From Actinobacillus seminis (GTDB taxonomy: Bacteria > Pseudomonadota > Gammaproteobacteria > Enterobacterales > Pasteurellaceae), in contig NZ_NLFK01000012.1 in assembly GCF_002263215.1 (NCBI RefSeq), positions 1 through 60,002 on the forward strand: a stretch of DNA of 60,002 nt, read 5' to 3'. Positions 29,371-39,020 of this stretch are shown in pieces. Both the position numbers and the translations under genes were made by a program. The notes under the pieces are model-generated. The model was not told the DNA's origin. It saw nothing but the letters and a program-made list of their open reading frames with translations, and ran no database searches. Every line of letters starts with the position of its first letter. The first letter of the stretch is position 1.

Positions 29371-29400
29371 AGGACGGGAATAATCCCGCCCTGTTTTTGT
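29371..29400 (+). terminator. GC-rich terminator facing +
   Basis: GGACGGGA-ATAA-TCCCGCCC followed by TGTTTTTGTTTTT. It serves a plus-strand transcript although no intact plus-strand gene precedes it now. Confidence 0.6.
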
Positions 29401-29421
29401 TTTTGGGTGATACATTATGAC

Positions 29422-30786
29422 TTATGAACAAACCACTTTGATTGCTAACCCACCTTGTGAGGTTTCACGGTATTTGGTGTTCATATCTTTACCGGTTTCA
29501 TACATGGTTTCGATCACTTTATCCAAGCTGACGCGCGGGATGGTTGTGCGACGCAACGCCATGCGGCTAGCGTTGATGGCTTTTACGGAGGCAATTGCAT
29601 TGCGTTCGATACAGGGGACTTGTACTTGTCCGCCCACGGGATCGCAGGTTAACCCGAGATTATGTTCCATGGCAATTTCTGCTGCCATGCATACTTGTTC
29701 TGGCGAACCGCCTAAAATTTCGGTTAAGCCCGCGGCAGCCATTGAACAGGCGACGCCGACTTCGCCTTGACAACCGACTTCCGCACCGGAAATAGAGGCA
29801 TTCATTTTATATAGTGAGCCGATAATGCCGCAAGCAAGTAAATAACGTTCGATAATTTCCGGTGTAATCGGCGAGATGAAGTGATTGTAATATGCCAATA
29901 CTGCAGGGAGTATCCCGCAAGCCCCGTTAGTTGGGGCAGTGACGACGCGACCGCCCGCTGCATTTTCTTCATTTACTGCGAGGGCAAACATATTTACCCA
30001 ATCAATAATACGCATTGGATCATTGGATAAACTCTGATTGGCTTGTAGCATAATGTACAAAGAGGCTGCCCGACGGGGAACTTTTAACGGACCAGGCAAT
30101 AATCCTTCTGTATGCAGACCATGATCAATGCATTCCTGCATGGTTTTCCATACCCGTGCTAAATGGGTTTCGACTGCCTCTTTTCCGTGTAAGGCAATTT
30201 CATTTCGCATCATGAGTGTTGATATTGGTAATCCGTTTTCACGACAAAAACGTAAAATGTCCTCTGCGTTTTTATACGGGTAGGGGACATCAACAGGGCG
30301 GGTGTTTTGTTGGTTAAAATGGGCTTCATCTACGATAAAACCGCCCCCGATAGAATAGTAGGTTTGTTTATATAGGATTTCTTCATTGTTGTAGGCAGTA
30401 AGCGTCATTCCGTTTTCATGTAATGGAAGAAAGGTGTCGTGGAATGTCATATTGTCATCAAAATCAAATTGAATGACTTTTTGGCCTTCGGCAATGGGTA
30501 AAAGTGCGGTCTGTTTTACATAGGAAATAAATATCGGAATAGCATCAATATCGACGTTATGGGGTAAATAGCCGGCTAATCCCATAATAATGGCAATATC
30601 AGTATTATGTCCTCGTCCGGTCATGGATAGTGAGCCATAGACGTCGACTTGAAGGCGGTTGGTTTGGTCAAAAAGCCGGCGGCTAAAAAGATCATCAATA
30701 AATTGTTTTCCTGCTTTCATTGGACCAACGGTATGGGAGCTTGATGGTCCGATACCGATTTTAAACATATCAAAAACACTAATCAT
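29422..30786 (-). CDS. sdaA: L-serine dehydratase (iron-sulfur)
   Basis: Deaminates L-serine to pyruvate with a [4Fe-4S] cluster. 454 residues with fused beta and alpha domains. Motifs: [14 protein letters not shown] at residues 11-24, [34 protein letters not shown] and [18 protein letters not shown], whose cysteines include the cluster ligands. Downstream of the serine transporter gene sdaC (93 bases), a serine-use operon. Confidence 0.97.
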   Translation of the reverse strand: MISVFDMFKIGIGPSSSHTVGPMKAGKQFIDDLFSRRLFDQTNRLQVDVYGSLSMTGRGHNTDIAIIMGLAGYLPHNVDIDAIPIFISYVKQTALLPIAEGQKVIQFDFDDNMTFHDTFLPLHENGMTLTAYNNEEILYKQTYYSIGGGFIVDEAHFNQQNTRPVDVPYPYKNAEDILRFCRENGLPISTLMMRNEIALHGKEAVETHLARVWKTMQECIDHGLHTEGLLPGPLKVPRRAASLYIMLQANQSLSNDPMRIIDWVNMFALAVNEENAAGGRVVTAPTNGACGILPAVLAYYNHFISPITPEIIERYLLACGIIGSLYKMNASISGAEVGCQGEVGVACSMAAAGLTEILGGSPEQVCMAAEIAMEHNLGLTCDPVGGQVQVPCIERNAIASVKAINASRMALRRTTIPRVSLDKVIETMYETGKDMNTKYRETSQGGLAIKVVCS

Positions 30787-30879
30787 AAATTTTCCTTTGG
30801 TTTTATAATCAATCCCCTTTCCAGCTGAAAAGGGGATTAAGTACGGTGAGAATGTTATTTTATCGTTATTGGAGGATAG

Positions 30880-32124
30880 TTAGAATAACCCGTAAACCAC
30901 AGCGGAAATGGCAATTAGCCCCATTACGGTCACAAAAATATTGCTTAATTTTCCTTGATAACGTTGCATTGCAGGTACTTTACGGATGGCGTACATTGGC
31001 ATAATGAACAGGATAGCGGCAATGATCGGACCGCCGAGAGACTCAATGAGACCTAAAATACTTGGATTAATGACAGCGACACCCCAAAGTGTGATCAAGA
31101 AAAATAATGCACTGCCATAATTTAATTTTTTACGATTAATGGCGTTGCCTTGACCAATTGTTTTTTGATACAAACCAACTAACCCTTCTTTTGCACCCAG
31201 ATAATGCCCAAAAAAGGAACTGGTGATGGCAAGAAATGCCACAAATGGACCAAAATAAGAAATATATGGGTTGTCAAATTTATTAGCAAGAAAGGATAAA
31301 ATACTGATATTTTGTTGTTTCGCTAAAGCTAATTCTTCCGGTGTTAGGGTTAATACGCAGCTGAAAACAAAAAACATCACAAAAAATAACAATAATCCCG
31401 CTGCACCGCGTAATGATTTTCCAGCATGATGTTCGGTAAGTGCTTGATCTTGATATTGGCGTTGTTGGGATTGTGAGAAAGAGGATATTGCCGGTGAATG
31501 GTTAAAAGAGAAAACCAGAACCGGAATAGTTAGCCATAAGGTGCGGATAAAATCTTGCGAGCTCGGGATTTCATGTAAGGTTGAGGTATTCCATTCCGGA
31601 ATTAAATAAATAGATAAGGAAAATAGGATTAATACCAGCGGATATACTAGGTATTCGGTCAATTTTAACATGATTTTCTCATTCGTTAACATGACAGAAA
31701 TCAGGGCGGCGATCAGAACAAACGATAATAGGACACGGTTTGGTGACGCCATGCCGAGCTGATTGACAATAAATGAATCGACGGTATTGGTGATCCCGTT
31801 ACCGTAGATTAATAAGATCGGGAAAATAGCAAAGAAATATAATAAAGTAATCAATTTTCCGGCAGTTCTACCGAAATGCTCTTCAACGACTTCGGTAATA
31901 TCGCTACCCGGTTTGGAAGAAGACAGGACGAAACGGGATAATGCGCGGTGTGCAAAATAGGTCATTGGTCCGACCAAAATTGCCATGATAATTAATGGCC
32001 AAAACCCGCCCATTCCGGCATTGATCGGTAAAAATAAAACCCCGGCGCCGACAGCAGTACCAAATAAATTTAGAGACCAAAGAACATCGAATTTATTCCA
32101 TTTTTTAGTTTGATTATTAGACAT
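30880..32124 (-). CDS. sdaC: Serine transporter, HAAAP family
   Basis: Inner-membrane proton-coupled serine permease. 414 residues, about 11 membrane segments. SdaC features: [38 protein letters not shown] and [14 protein letters not shown]. The start at 32124 is three codons inside the longest frame and is preferred for spacing to GGTGA. Operon with sdaA. Confidence 0.94.
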   Translation of the reverse strand: MSNNQTKKWNKFDVLWSLNLFGTAVGAGVLFLPINAGMGGFWPLIIMAILVGPMTYFAHRALSRFVLSSSKPGSDITEVVEEHFGRTAGKLITLLYFFAIFPILLIYGNGITNTVDSFIVNQLGMASPNRVLLSFVLIAALISVMLTNEKIMLKLTEYLVYPLVLILFSLSIYLIPEWNTSTLHEIPSSQDFIRTLWLTIPVLVFSFNHSPAISSFSQSQQRQYQDQALTEHHAGKSLRGAAGLLLFFVMFFVFSCVLTLTPEELALAKQQNISILSFLANKFDNPYISYFGPFVAFLAITSSFFGHYLGAKEGLVGLYQKTIGQGNAINRKKLNYGSALFFLITLWGVAVINPSILGLIESLGGPIIAAILFIMPMYAIRKVPAMQRYQGKLSNIFVTVMGLIAISAVVYGLF

Positions 32125-32355
32125 ATATGTCACCTATTCATTTACTTTTAATATTTTGTATTATTTTTTGATTATAAAGTCGCCATTAAATTTGTTGATG
32201 TAAATGGCGCAGCAGATAATATGCTTTCTGATGCTTTTTTTAAACCGGAGGATAAGTGATTTGTGAACCGGATCTCTATTTTTCGGCTTATTTGATTAAT
32301 AAATGAATAGTTAATGACAATCTTTTTACATTTGGGATTTAAAACCTAATGTCTA

Positions 32356-33219
32356 TTAATCGCAAATGTCTTTTTTGGTGTCGATAGAAAATAAAGCAGC
32401 CTTTTGATGACCAAGGGTACCGTCATCCATGTGTTTTTTCGGTGAACCAAGAATTTCAGCCACTTTTTCTCCCTGTTTGAAGAAAACAAAGCCACCACTT
32501 CCCATTTTGCTCCAAATTTCATTTTTAGTGAGTGGAAAGGTGGTAATTAAGGTGACTTTATCTGTATCTTGTGTGTAATTGCTAAAATCAATGATATTGT
32601 CGTCATCAATTCGTTGCGCTTTGCCGAAAGGTGCACGACGGGTGAGATAATGCAGATGAGTAGAGCAATGCGCAATCATCCATTCGCCATTGGATAAGAG
32701 AAAATTAAAGGTACCTTTTTCTGCCAATTCATGAGTAATCTCTTGAATGACAACAAATAATTCCTGTTCTGCCGGTTTTTGTCGAAAGCGTAATTTTAAT
32801 TGATTTACCATGTAGCAAAATGCCGCTTCTGAGTCGGTGGAACCAATCGGTTGGTAATAACTATTGGACAGATCGGGTAATGTGGTGAGGTTACCGTTAT
32901 GAGCAAAAACCCAGTTTTCTCCCCAAATTTCGCGAATAAATGGATGGGTGTTTTCAAGATTGACTTCGCCTTGCGTGGCTTTACGAATATGAGCAACCAC
33001 ATTCAAGGATTTAATTTTATATTGCTCAACGCTGTCGGCAATCGGAGAGGAATGACCCGGTTTATTATCCCGAAAAATACGCACGCCCTTGCCTTCGAAA
33101 AAGGCAATGCCAAATCCGTCAGAATGGCTGTCCGTTAATCCCGCACGACGACGAAATCCTGCAAAGGAAAACAGAATATCCGTCGGTGTATTGCAATTCA
33201 TTCCTAATAATTGACACAT
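32356..33219 (-). CDS. yafJ: Class II glutamine amidotransferase-fold protein (YafJ type)
   Basis: 287 residues with an N-terminal nucleophile fold. Cys2 follows the initiator (MCQLLGMN) and is the catalytic thiol after Met removal; AHIRKAT, NTHPF and FAHNGNL are the glutaminase site motifs. It lacks a fused synthase domain, so the acceptor is unknown; YafJ homologues remain uncharacterised. Confidence 0.9.
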   Translation of the reverse strand: MCQLLGMNCNTPTDILFSFAGFRRRAGLTDSHSDGFGIAFFEGKGVRIFRDNKPGHSSPIADSVEQYKIKSLNVVAHIRKATQGEVNLENTHPFIREIWGENWVFAHNGNLTTLPDLSNSYYQPIGSTDSEAAFCYMVNQLKLRFRQKPAEQELFVVIQEITHELAEKGTFNFLLSNGEWMIAHCSTHLHYLTRRAPFGKAQRIDDDNIIDFSNYTQDTDKVTLITTFPLTKNEIWSKMGSGGFVFFKQGEKVAEILGSPKKHMDDGTLGHQKAALFSIDTKKDICD

Positions 33220-33513
33220 AACAACAAAGTGATCCTCTCGTTCCGATAAATGAGTTTAAATTAAACACAATAACGACCAAAAACTCAAGTGACTTTTTAG
33301 AATGAAACGTTACATAACATAACTGAAGCTAAGGTTGTTATTTAAGCAATACAGCAAGGATCATCGTAGGGACACACGCAGACTGTCTCTACAATACAAA
33401 GTTTGTGCTATAAATTAAAAAATTTCGTTATTATGTAATCGTTGCATATAGGGTTGTAAGGACGCATCGCGGGCATCCGTTTTTTGGGATAAGATAGATA
33501 ATGAGGTGAGCTT
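33220..33513. other. Intergenic region at the left edge of the accessory island
   Basis: No gene seen. It has a hairpin GTAGGGACA/TGTCTCTAC at 33366-33392 (fully pairable with one G-U) and a second imperfect hairpin GGACGC/GCATCC followed by GTTTTTT near 33462-33485. This is the switch from core genes (yafJ) to the island. Confidence 0.5.
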
Positions 33514-33924
33514 TTAACTTCTATATGCTTTATCCATTGCCATAATCACTTCTCGCACGACTTTCTTTTGTTCTTTTGGCAAGTTTAGAAACATTTTAAT
33601 TATCGTTTGATCTTGATAGCTCGTAGCTTCTTCCCAAAGATGCTTACTTGGCTCTTTTTCTCTTTCTATCCGTTCCAGCTTATAAGCTGTTTCTTCTGAT
33701 ACCAGTTCCGAAACAGGGACATTTAACCATTCCGCCAGTGTTTTAAGTCTGGCGGCTCTTGGTAATGTTTCACCTCGTAACCAACTGGCGAAAGCGTGCA
33801 AGCCAATCGGTTTGCCATAATGTCGTAAATTAAATTCACGTTCCAATACCGAAGCCATAGGCTTATATCCTCTTTCAATTAAAAGAGCTTTCAGTTTTTC
33901 TGCAAAAAGTTTTTTCTCGTTCAT
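33514..33924 (-). CDS. HTH transcriptional regulator of the island
   Basis: 136 residues; no named family recognised with certainty. The first half has a lambda-repressor-like helix-turn-helix (GLHAFASWLRGETLPRAARL, LKTLAEWLNV). The second half is charged and helical (LERIEREKEPSKHLWEEA, EQKKVVREVIMAMDK). Similar proteins accompany prophages and restriction-modification loci. It is divergent from the methyltransferase genes, and the shared 118-base region contains repeated motifs suitable as operators, so it may act as a controller of the island. Confidence 0.75.
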   Translation of the reverse strand: MNEKKLFAEKLKALLIERGYKPMASVLEREFNLRHYGKPIGLHAFASWLRGETLPRAARLKTLAEWLNVPVSELVSEETAYKLERIEREKEPSKHLWEEATSYQDQTIIKMFLNLPKEQKKVVREVIMAMDKAYRS

Positions 33925-33930
33925 GTTGCT

Positions 33931-34011
33931 AAGTTAATTTTCAACTTAATTTTTAATGAAAGATTGATCAAAACTTACGTATGAATTATGATACTTACGC
34001 TTTTACTTACG
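33931..34011. promoter_or_regulatory. Repeats in the divergent control region of the island
   Basis: An inverted repeat AAGTT-N7-AACTT at 33931-33947 and three copies of ACTTACG at 33973-33979, 33993-33999 and 34005-34011. They lie between the regulator and the first methyltransferase gene and are likely operators. Confidence 0.5.
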
Positions 34012-34042
34012 CTAATAATTAACTTAAAAATTACGTTATGCT

Positions 34043-34696
34043 ATGACAACTCAAATCAAATCCAAACAGCGTGTTTCCGATCACGGTGAAGTGTTTACTC
34101 GAAAAGAGGAAGTCAATGCGATGTTGGATCTCGTCAAAGATGAAACGTTAAGAATTGAATCTCGATTTTTAGAACCGGCTTGTGGTGATGGAAATTTTCT
34201 GATTGAGATTTTAAAACGCAAACTTGCCGTTGTAGAGAAAGAGTATGCTCAATCGCAACGGGAATATGAGTTTTATTTTGTAATAGCAATCGGGGCAATT
34301 TATGGCATTGAGTTGCAATATGACAATGTATTGGCTTGTCGTGAGCGACTTTGTAAATTTGCTGAAGAATCTTACCGCTTGTTATTTTCCGAAACGGCGA
34401 ACGATGCCGTTATTTCCGTGATCCGCTTTATTTTGAGCTTAAATATCGTGCAAGGCAATGCCTTAAAAATGTGCTATGTCGATAAAAACACTCAAGATAT
34501 AGAGACGAAAATGTTGCGCTTTTCACAATGGGAGCCTATCAATTTTTGGCGAAATCGTCACTATTGCATACAGAGAAAAGAATTTGAATATGAGCAGTTA
34601 GTTAAAAATGGTAATAAAACTCGAAATGCAGTGCCACAACTGCCTTACCCGATTTGTTATTTTTTAGAGATCCAAAATGCACAACCTATCGATTAA
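34043..34696 (+). CDS. Small N6-adenine methyltransferase-like protein without NPPY motif
   Basis: 217 residues. It opens with a restriction-methylase type N-terminus (GEVFTRKEEVNAMLDLV, residues 15-31) and has AdoMet-binding motif I, FLEPACGDGNFLIEIL, at 42-57. No NPPY/DPPY catalytic motif IV is visible. The C-terminal third (PINFWRNRHYCIQRKEF) is unlike ordinary methylases. It overlaps the next gene by 20 bases. It could be a pseudo-methylase partner of the next protein, a specificity factor or a degenerate duplicate. No clear Shine-Dalgarno sequence precedes ATG 34043. Confidence 0.75.
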   Translation: MTTQIKSKQRVSDHGEVFTRKEEVNAMLDLVKDETLRIESRFLEPACGDGNFLIEILKRKLAVVEKEYAQSQREYEFYFVIAIGAIYGIELQYDNVLACRERLCKFAEESYRLLFSETANDAVISVIRFILSLNIVQGNALKMCYVDKNTQDIETKMLRFSQWEPINFWRNRHYCIQRKEFEYEQLVKNGNKTRNAVPQLPYPICYFLEIQNAQPID

Positions 34697-36266
34697 CTAC
34701 AATCCTGACGTATTGTCTTGTTTGGCAAATTTATCTAATGATGAAGTGTTTACTTCGCCTGAACTTGCCAACCGTATGTTGGATTTATTGCCACAAGAGT
34801 TGTTTAGCTCAAAAACATCGACTTTTTTAGATCCTGCAACAAAATCTGGCGTGTTTTTACGTGAGATTGCCAAGCGTTTGATTAAAGGCTTAGAGAATGA
34901 AATTCCTGATTTGCAAACTCGCATTAACCATATTTTTACCAAACAAATTTTTGGCTTAGGGATCACGGAACTAACTTCATTATTGGCACGCCGTAGTCTT
35001 TATTGTAGCCGTTCGGCAAATCATCAATATGCCCTTTGTACTGAATTTGACGATCCGCAAGGCAATATTTTCTATTCACCTTTGCAACACAGTTGGGAAA
35101 ATGGGCGTTGCTTACATTGTGGGGTAAGCCAACAACTTTATGACCGTGAAAGTCATTTAGAAAGCCACGCTTATGCGTTTATTCATCAACCTATTCAAGA
35201 GATTATTCCAAATTGTCCTATGAAATTTGACGTTATTATCGGCAATCCGCCTTATCAACTTAGCGTTGGTAATGATGGTGGAAATAGCTCAAAAGCTAAA
35301 TCTATTTATCATCAATTTATTGAAACAGCCATTAAATTATCCCCTACTTATATTTCAATGATTACTCCAAGTCGTTGGATGACAAAAAGTACAGAAGGCA
35401 TACCGGCGGAATGGGTAGATGAAATTATTTCTTCTAATAAATTTAAGATCATTCACGATTTTGAAACATCTCATATTTGTTTTCCAGGGATCTCTATTGA
35501 GGGAGGTGTAAATTATTTTCTTTGGGAAAGAAATTATGAAGGGAAATGCGATTATTACTATCATTTAAATGCTGATGAGGTTTTTCATCGCTTTGATTAT
35601 TTGGATACAGGTAATTCAGGCATTGTTATACGCGATCCTAGAACATTTGGCGTAATAAATAAAATTGCTGAACAGCATGGAAATTATTTTTTAGAAGAAA
35701 TGGAAAATTTCTCAAGCTTAGTTAGTCCAAAAGACTTTTTTACTAATAAGCAAAATTTAACTTCAAAATGGTCAGGATATTCTAAGAAACAAACATCACA
35801 ATCTGATATTAAATATTATTTAAATAAAACACTTGAAGATTGTGGTTTTGGTTGGGTTAGAACTGATCAAATTCCAAAAAATTTATTATCGAAAAATTTG
35901 CATAAAGTCTATATACCTGCAGCGAACGGCTCAAAAGATATTGTATTAGGAAAGCCTTTTTATGGAGAACCTAATAGCGTATGTTCACAGACTTATTTGG
36001 TTATTGGTTACAACCCTGAAATTCACTCTTTAACCAAAGAGGAATGTGAAAATATTATTTCTTACATTCAAACTAGATTTTTTCGTTATTTAGTGAGCGT
36101 TAAAAAGAAAACACAGAATGGACCTCGTGGTGTTTATCAATTTGTCCCAATGCAAGATTTTTCTAAACCTTGGACAGATAAAGAACTATACGAGAAATAT
36201 CAATTAACTAAAGATGAAATTCAATATATTGAATCAATGATCCGCCCTATGGGAGCTGCCGAATGA
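34677..36266 (+). CDS. Adenine-specific DNA methyltransferase, Eco57I type
   Basis: 529 residues. N-terminal EVFTSPELANRMLDLLP and AdoMet motif I FLDPATKSGVFLREI near residues 50-64, then catalytic motif IV NPPY at 190-193 (FDVIIGNPPYQLS). Between them is a cysteine/histidine patch (CLHC near 145-148) that may bind zinc. The C-terminal half (300-529) probably recognises DNA. Such proteins methylate adenine N6 and usually protect host DNA from a partner nuclease. Its start overlaps the preceding gene and its end overlaps the helicase gene (ATGA), so the three are one transcript. Confidence 0.88.
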   Translation: MHNLSINYNPDVLSCLANLSNDEVFTSPELANRMLDLLPQELFSSKTSTFLDPATKSGVFLREIAKRLIKGLENEIPDLQTRINHIFTKQIFGLGITELTSLLARRSLYCSRSANHQYALCTEFDDPQGNIFYSPLQHSWENGRCLHCGVSQQLYDRESHLESHAYAFIHQPIQEIIPNCPMKFDVIIGNPPYQLSVGNDGGNSSKAKSIYHQFIETAIKLSPTYISMITPSRWMTKSTEGIPAEWVDEIISSNKFKIIHDFETSHICFPGISIEGGVNYFLWERNYEGKCDYYYHLNADEVFHRFDYLDTGNSGIVIRDPRTFGVINKIAEQHGNYFLEEMENFSSLVSPKDFFTNKQNLTSKWSGYSKKQTSQSDIKYYLNKTLEDCGFGWVRTDQIPKNLLSKNLHKVYIPAANGSKDIVLGKPFYGEPNSVCSQTYLVIGYNPEIHSLTKEECENIISYIQTRFFRYLVSVKKKTQNGPRGVYQFVPMQDFSKPWTDKELYEKYQLTKDEIQYIESMIRPMGAAE

Positions 36267-38755
36267 GTGAATTTATTTCTGAATTACGAACACCCAAAGT
36301 TTACGCATATAGCGACAGCCGTTTCCCCCATTGCTTAAAAATCGGCTATACCACAAGAGATGTTGCACAGCGAGTGGCGGAACAATATCCTGTGAAATTG
36401 CCTAATCAAAGCTATCAAGTGGTATTTGACGAACGTGCCATTCGTGATGATGGTTCAAGTTTTCGAGATTACGATCTTCATGCGGTTCTACAAAAACGAG
36501 GAATTAAACGTCTTGATGGTGAGTGGTTTCAATGCGATTTAAGCGATGTGAAATCCGCTTATTTAGAAGTCAAAACAAGACAAGCAGTCGAAAAACAGCG
36601 GATTTTTGCATTTGGTATGCGCCCTGAACAGAAAGAGGCGGTAACGAAAACAGCTCAATACTTTCGTTCGTTTCACAACGATGAAAATAATAAAGAAAAA
36701 ACACCGCACTTTTTGTGGAATGCCAAAATGCGCTTTGGTAAAACCTTTGCCGCTTATCAGCTTGCCAAAGAAATGGGTTGGAAAAAGATTTTGGTGCTGA
36801 CGTTTAAGCCGGCGGTGCAAAATGCATGGCAAGAAGATTTGCAAGATCACCTTGATTTTAAAGGCTGGCGATTTGTTACCAATGGAGACGAATGGCAAAG
36901 TGCAGTCAGTTTTCCGCAAATTTGTTTCGGTTCTTTCCAAGATTATTTAGGCAAAAATAAAGCCGGCGGCATAAAGCTCAAAAATGAGTGGGTGCATGCG
37001 ATCAATTGGGATTGTATTATTTTTGATGAATATCATTATGGTGCGTGGCGTGAAAAATCCAAAGGTTTATTTGAAGCGGAAGAGCAGGCGTTTCAAAAGC
37101 AACTTGAAGCCGAAGCCGCAGAAATGGATATGGATATGCCCGATTATTTTGATGAAGAAACCTTGCCGATTACCAGCAATCACTTTTTGTATTTATCGGG
37201 TACACCTTTTCGTGCGTTAAATTCGGGTGAATTTATTGAAGAACAGGTGTACAACTGGACGTATTCTGATGAACAGCGAGCCAAGAAAAATTGGCAGGGC
37301 GATGATAACCCTTATTTAAGTTTACCACGAATGGTGATGCTGACTTATCAATTGCCCGAAGATATTCGTGAGGTCGCGTTAAAAGGCGAATTTAACGAGT
37401 TCGATTTGGGGCAATTTTTTGAAGCCAAAGGCACAGGCGAAAATGCCAAATTCAAATATGAAAACGAAGTACAAAAATGGTTGGATTTAATTCGTGGGGC
37501 ATTACGTTCTACAACCATTGATAATCTGAAATTAAGGGCAGAAAAGCCACCAATGCCTTTTGGCGATAGCCGTTTATTAGGCAGTTTATTGCATACCTTG
37601 TGGTTTATGCCGTCTGTGGTATCTTGCTATGCAATGCGGAATTTGTTGGCACAAAAGCAAAATCAGTTTTACCACGAATATCAAGTGATTGTTGCCGCAG
37701 GTAATGATGCAGGCATGGGGGCAGATGCGATTATTCCTGTACGAAAAGCAATGAGTGAACCGTTGAACAGCAAAACCATTACACTCTCTTGTGGCAAATT
37801 AACTACGGGTGTTTCTGTTGCACCTTGGACAGGGATTTTTATGCTACGCAATTTAAATAGCCCTGAAACTTATTTCCAAGCGGCTTTCCGTGTGCAAACA
37901 CCGTGGGTATTACGTGGACACAATCCAAACGATCCAAATAATGAATGTATCGTCAAAGAAGATTGTTATGTGTTTGATTTTGCTCCTGACCGTGCCTTAA
38001 AGCAGTTGGCGGATTATTGTGTTCGATTAAATACAGACGATAAAAATCCTGAGCAGAAAGTCGCAGAGTTTATTCAATTCTTGCCTGTGCTTGCTTATGA
38101 TGGCAGTTCAATGCGTTCTATTGATGCCGCCGGTATTTTGGATATGGCGATGAGCGGTACAACAGCAACGCTTTTAGCACGCCGTTGGGAAAGTGCTTTA
38201 TTGGTTAATGTCGATAATGAAACATTAAATAAATTACGCCACAATGAAGATGCCATGAAAGCATTAATGAGTATTGAAGGCTTCCGTTCTTTGAATCAAG
38301 ATATTGAAACCATCATCAATAAGTCAGAAAGCCTGAAAAAGACCAAAAAATCCGCAAATGATCGTGAATTAACGCCTGATGAGAAAAAAATACTCAGCGA
38401 TGATGAGAAAAAAGAGAAAAGTTTACGAAAACAGGTACAAGAAAAATTAATCAAGTTTGCCACACGCATTCCAATTTTTATGTACTTAACCGATAACCGT
38501 GAATACAGTTTAAAAGATGTTATCACACAGCTTGAGCCTGAACTTTTCTATAAAGTAACAGGTTTAACGCAAAAGGATTTTAGCTTATTGGTAAGTTTAA
38601 ATTTATTTAATAGCGGACAAATGAATGATGCCGTGTATAAATTTAAGCGTTATGAAGATGCCAGCTTGAGCTATTCTGGTTTAATTAAACATCAAGAAAG
38701 CCGAATTGGTTTATATGACACTGCAATTAGTATTCAAGAATACAGAATGGATTAA
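36263..38755 (+). CDS. GIY-YIG nuclease fused to superfamily 2 helicase; putative restriction effector
   Basis: 830 residues. Residues 10-105 resemble a GIY-YIG/T5orf172 nuclease: VYAY, LKIGYT at 25-30, RVAEQYP, and a Glu in EWFQ at 87-90. From about 118 a helicase core follows: motif I MRFGKT at 156-161, motif II DEYH at 255-258, motif III LSGTPFR near 313 and a motif VI-like QAAFRVQTPW. The tail (about 690-740) is a Lys/Glu-rich coiled coil. This layout suggests an ATP-driven translocase that cuts DNA through the GIY-YIG domain when the neighbouring methylase has not marked it. I do not recognise the trio as a named system. Confidence 0.85.
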   Translation: MSEFISELRTPKVYAYSDSRFPHCLKIGYTTRDVAQRVAEQYPVKLPNQSYQVVFDERAIRDDGSSFRDYDLHAVLQKRGIKRLDGEWFQCDLSDVKSAYLEVKTRQAVEKQRIFAFGMRPEQKEAVTKTAQYFRSFHNDENNKEKTPHFLWNAKMRFGKTFAAYQLAKEMGWKKILVLTFKPAVQNAWQEDLQDHLDFKGWRFVTNGDEWQSAVSFPQICFGSFQDYLGKNKAGGIKLKNEWVHAINWDCIIFDEYHYGAWREKSKGLFEAEEQAFQKQLEAEAAEMDMDMPDYFDEETLPITSNHFLYLSGTPFRALNSGEFIEEQVYNWTYSDEQRAKKNWQGDDNPYLSLPRMVMLTYQLPEDIREVALKGEFNEFDLGQFFEAKGTGENAKFKYENEVQKWLDLIRGALRSTTIDNLKLRAEKPPMPFGDSRLLGSLLHTLWFMPSVVSCYAMRNLLAQKQNQFYHEYQVIVAAGNDAGMGADAIIPVRKAMSEPLNSKTITLSCGKLTTGVSVAPWTGIFMLRNLNSPETYFQAAFRVQTPWVLRGHNPNDPNNECIVKEDCYVFDFAPDRALKQLADYCVRLNTDDKNPEQKVAEFIQFLPVLAYDGSSMRSIDAAGILDMAMSGTTATLLARRWESALLVNVDNETLNKLRHNEDAMKALMSIEGFRSLNQDIETIINKSESLKKTKKSANDRELTPDEKKILSDDEKKEKSLRKQVQEKLIKFATRIPIFMYLTDNREYSLKDVITQLEPELFYKVTGLTQKDFSLLVSLNLFNSGQMNDAVYKFKRYEDASLSYSGLIKHQESRIGLYDTAISIQEYRMD

Positions 38756-38823
38756 GGCGTTTGAATTGAAAAATAGAAGGATTGAATTTGATTGTTATCT
38801 TACTCAATCCTCTTCTTTTTGCG

Positions 38824-38850
38824 AAAAAAAAGCAAGGTGCGTTACCTTGC
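38824..38850 (-). terminator. Terminator of the gltX/tRNA-Ala transcript
   Basis: GCAAGGT-AACGC-ACCTTGC followed by T8 on the minus strand, just beyond the tRNA 3' end. It also ends the island on its right side. Confidence 0.85.
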
Positions 38851-38860
38851 TTTATTGATT

Positions 38861-38936
<76 letters not shown>

Positions 38937-39020
38937 GTATGTGGCGACAATAATAAATTCCGCCACTGATGCTGTCAACAATTTATCTTCAATATTCGTT
39001 TAGCTGCTCAAATATTAAGC

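Noticed and set aside
34020..34043. Phage-derived origin for the 33.5-38.8 kb island
   Set aside because: No integrase, capsid, tail or lysis genes, and no attachment repeat seen; only the regulator is phage-like.
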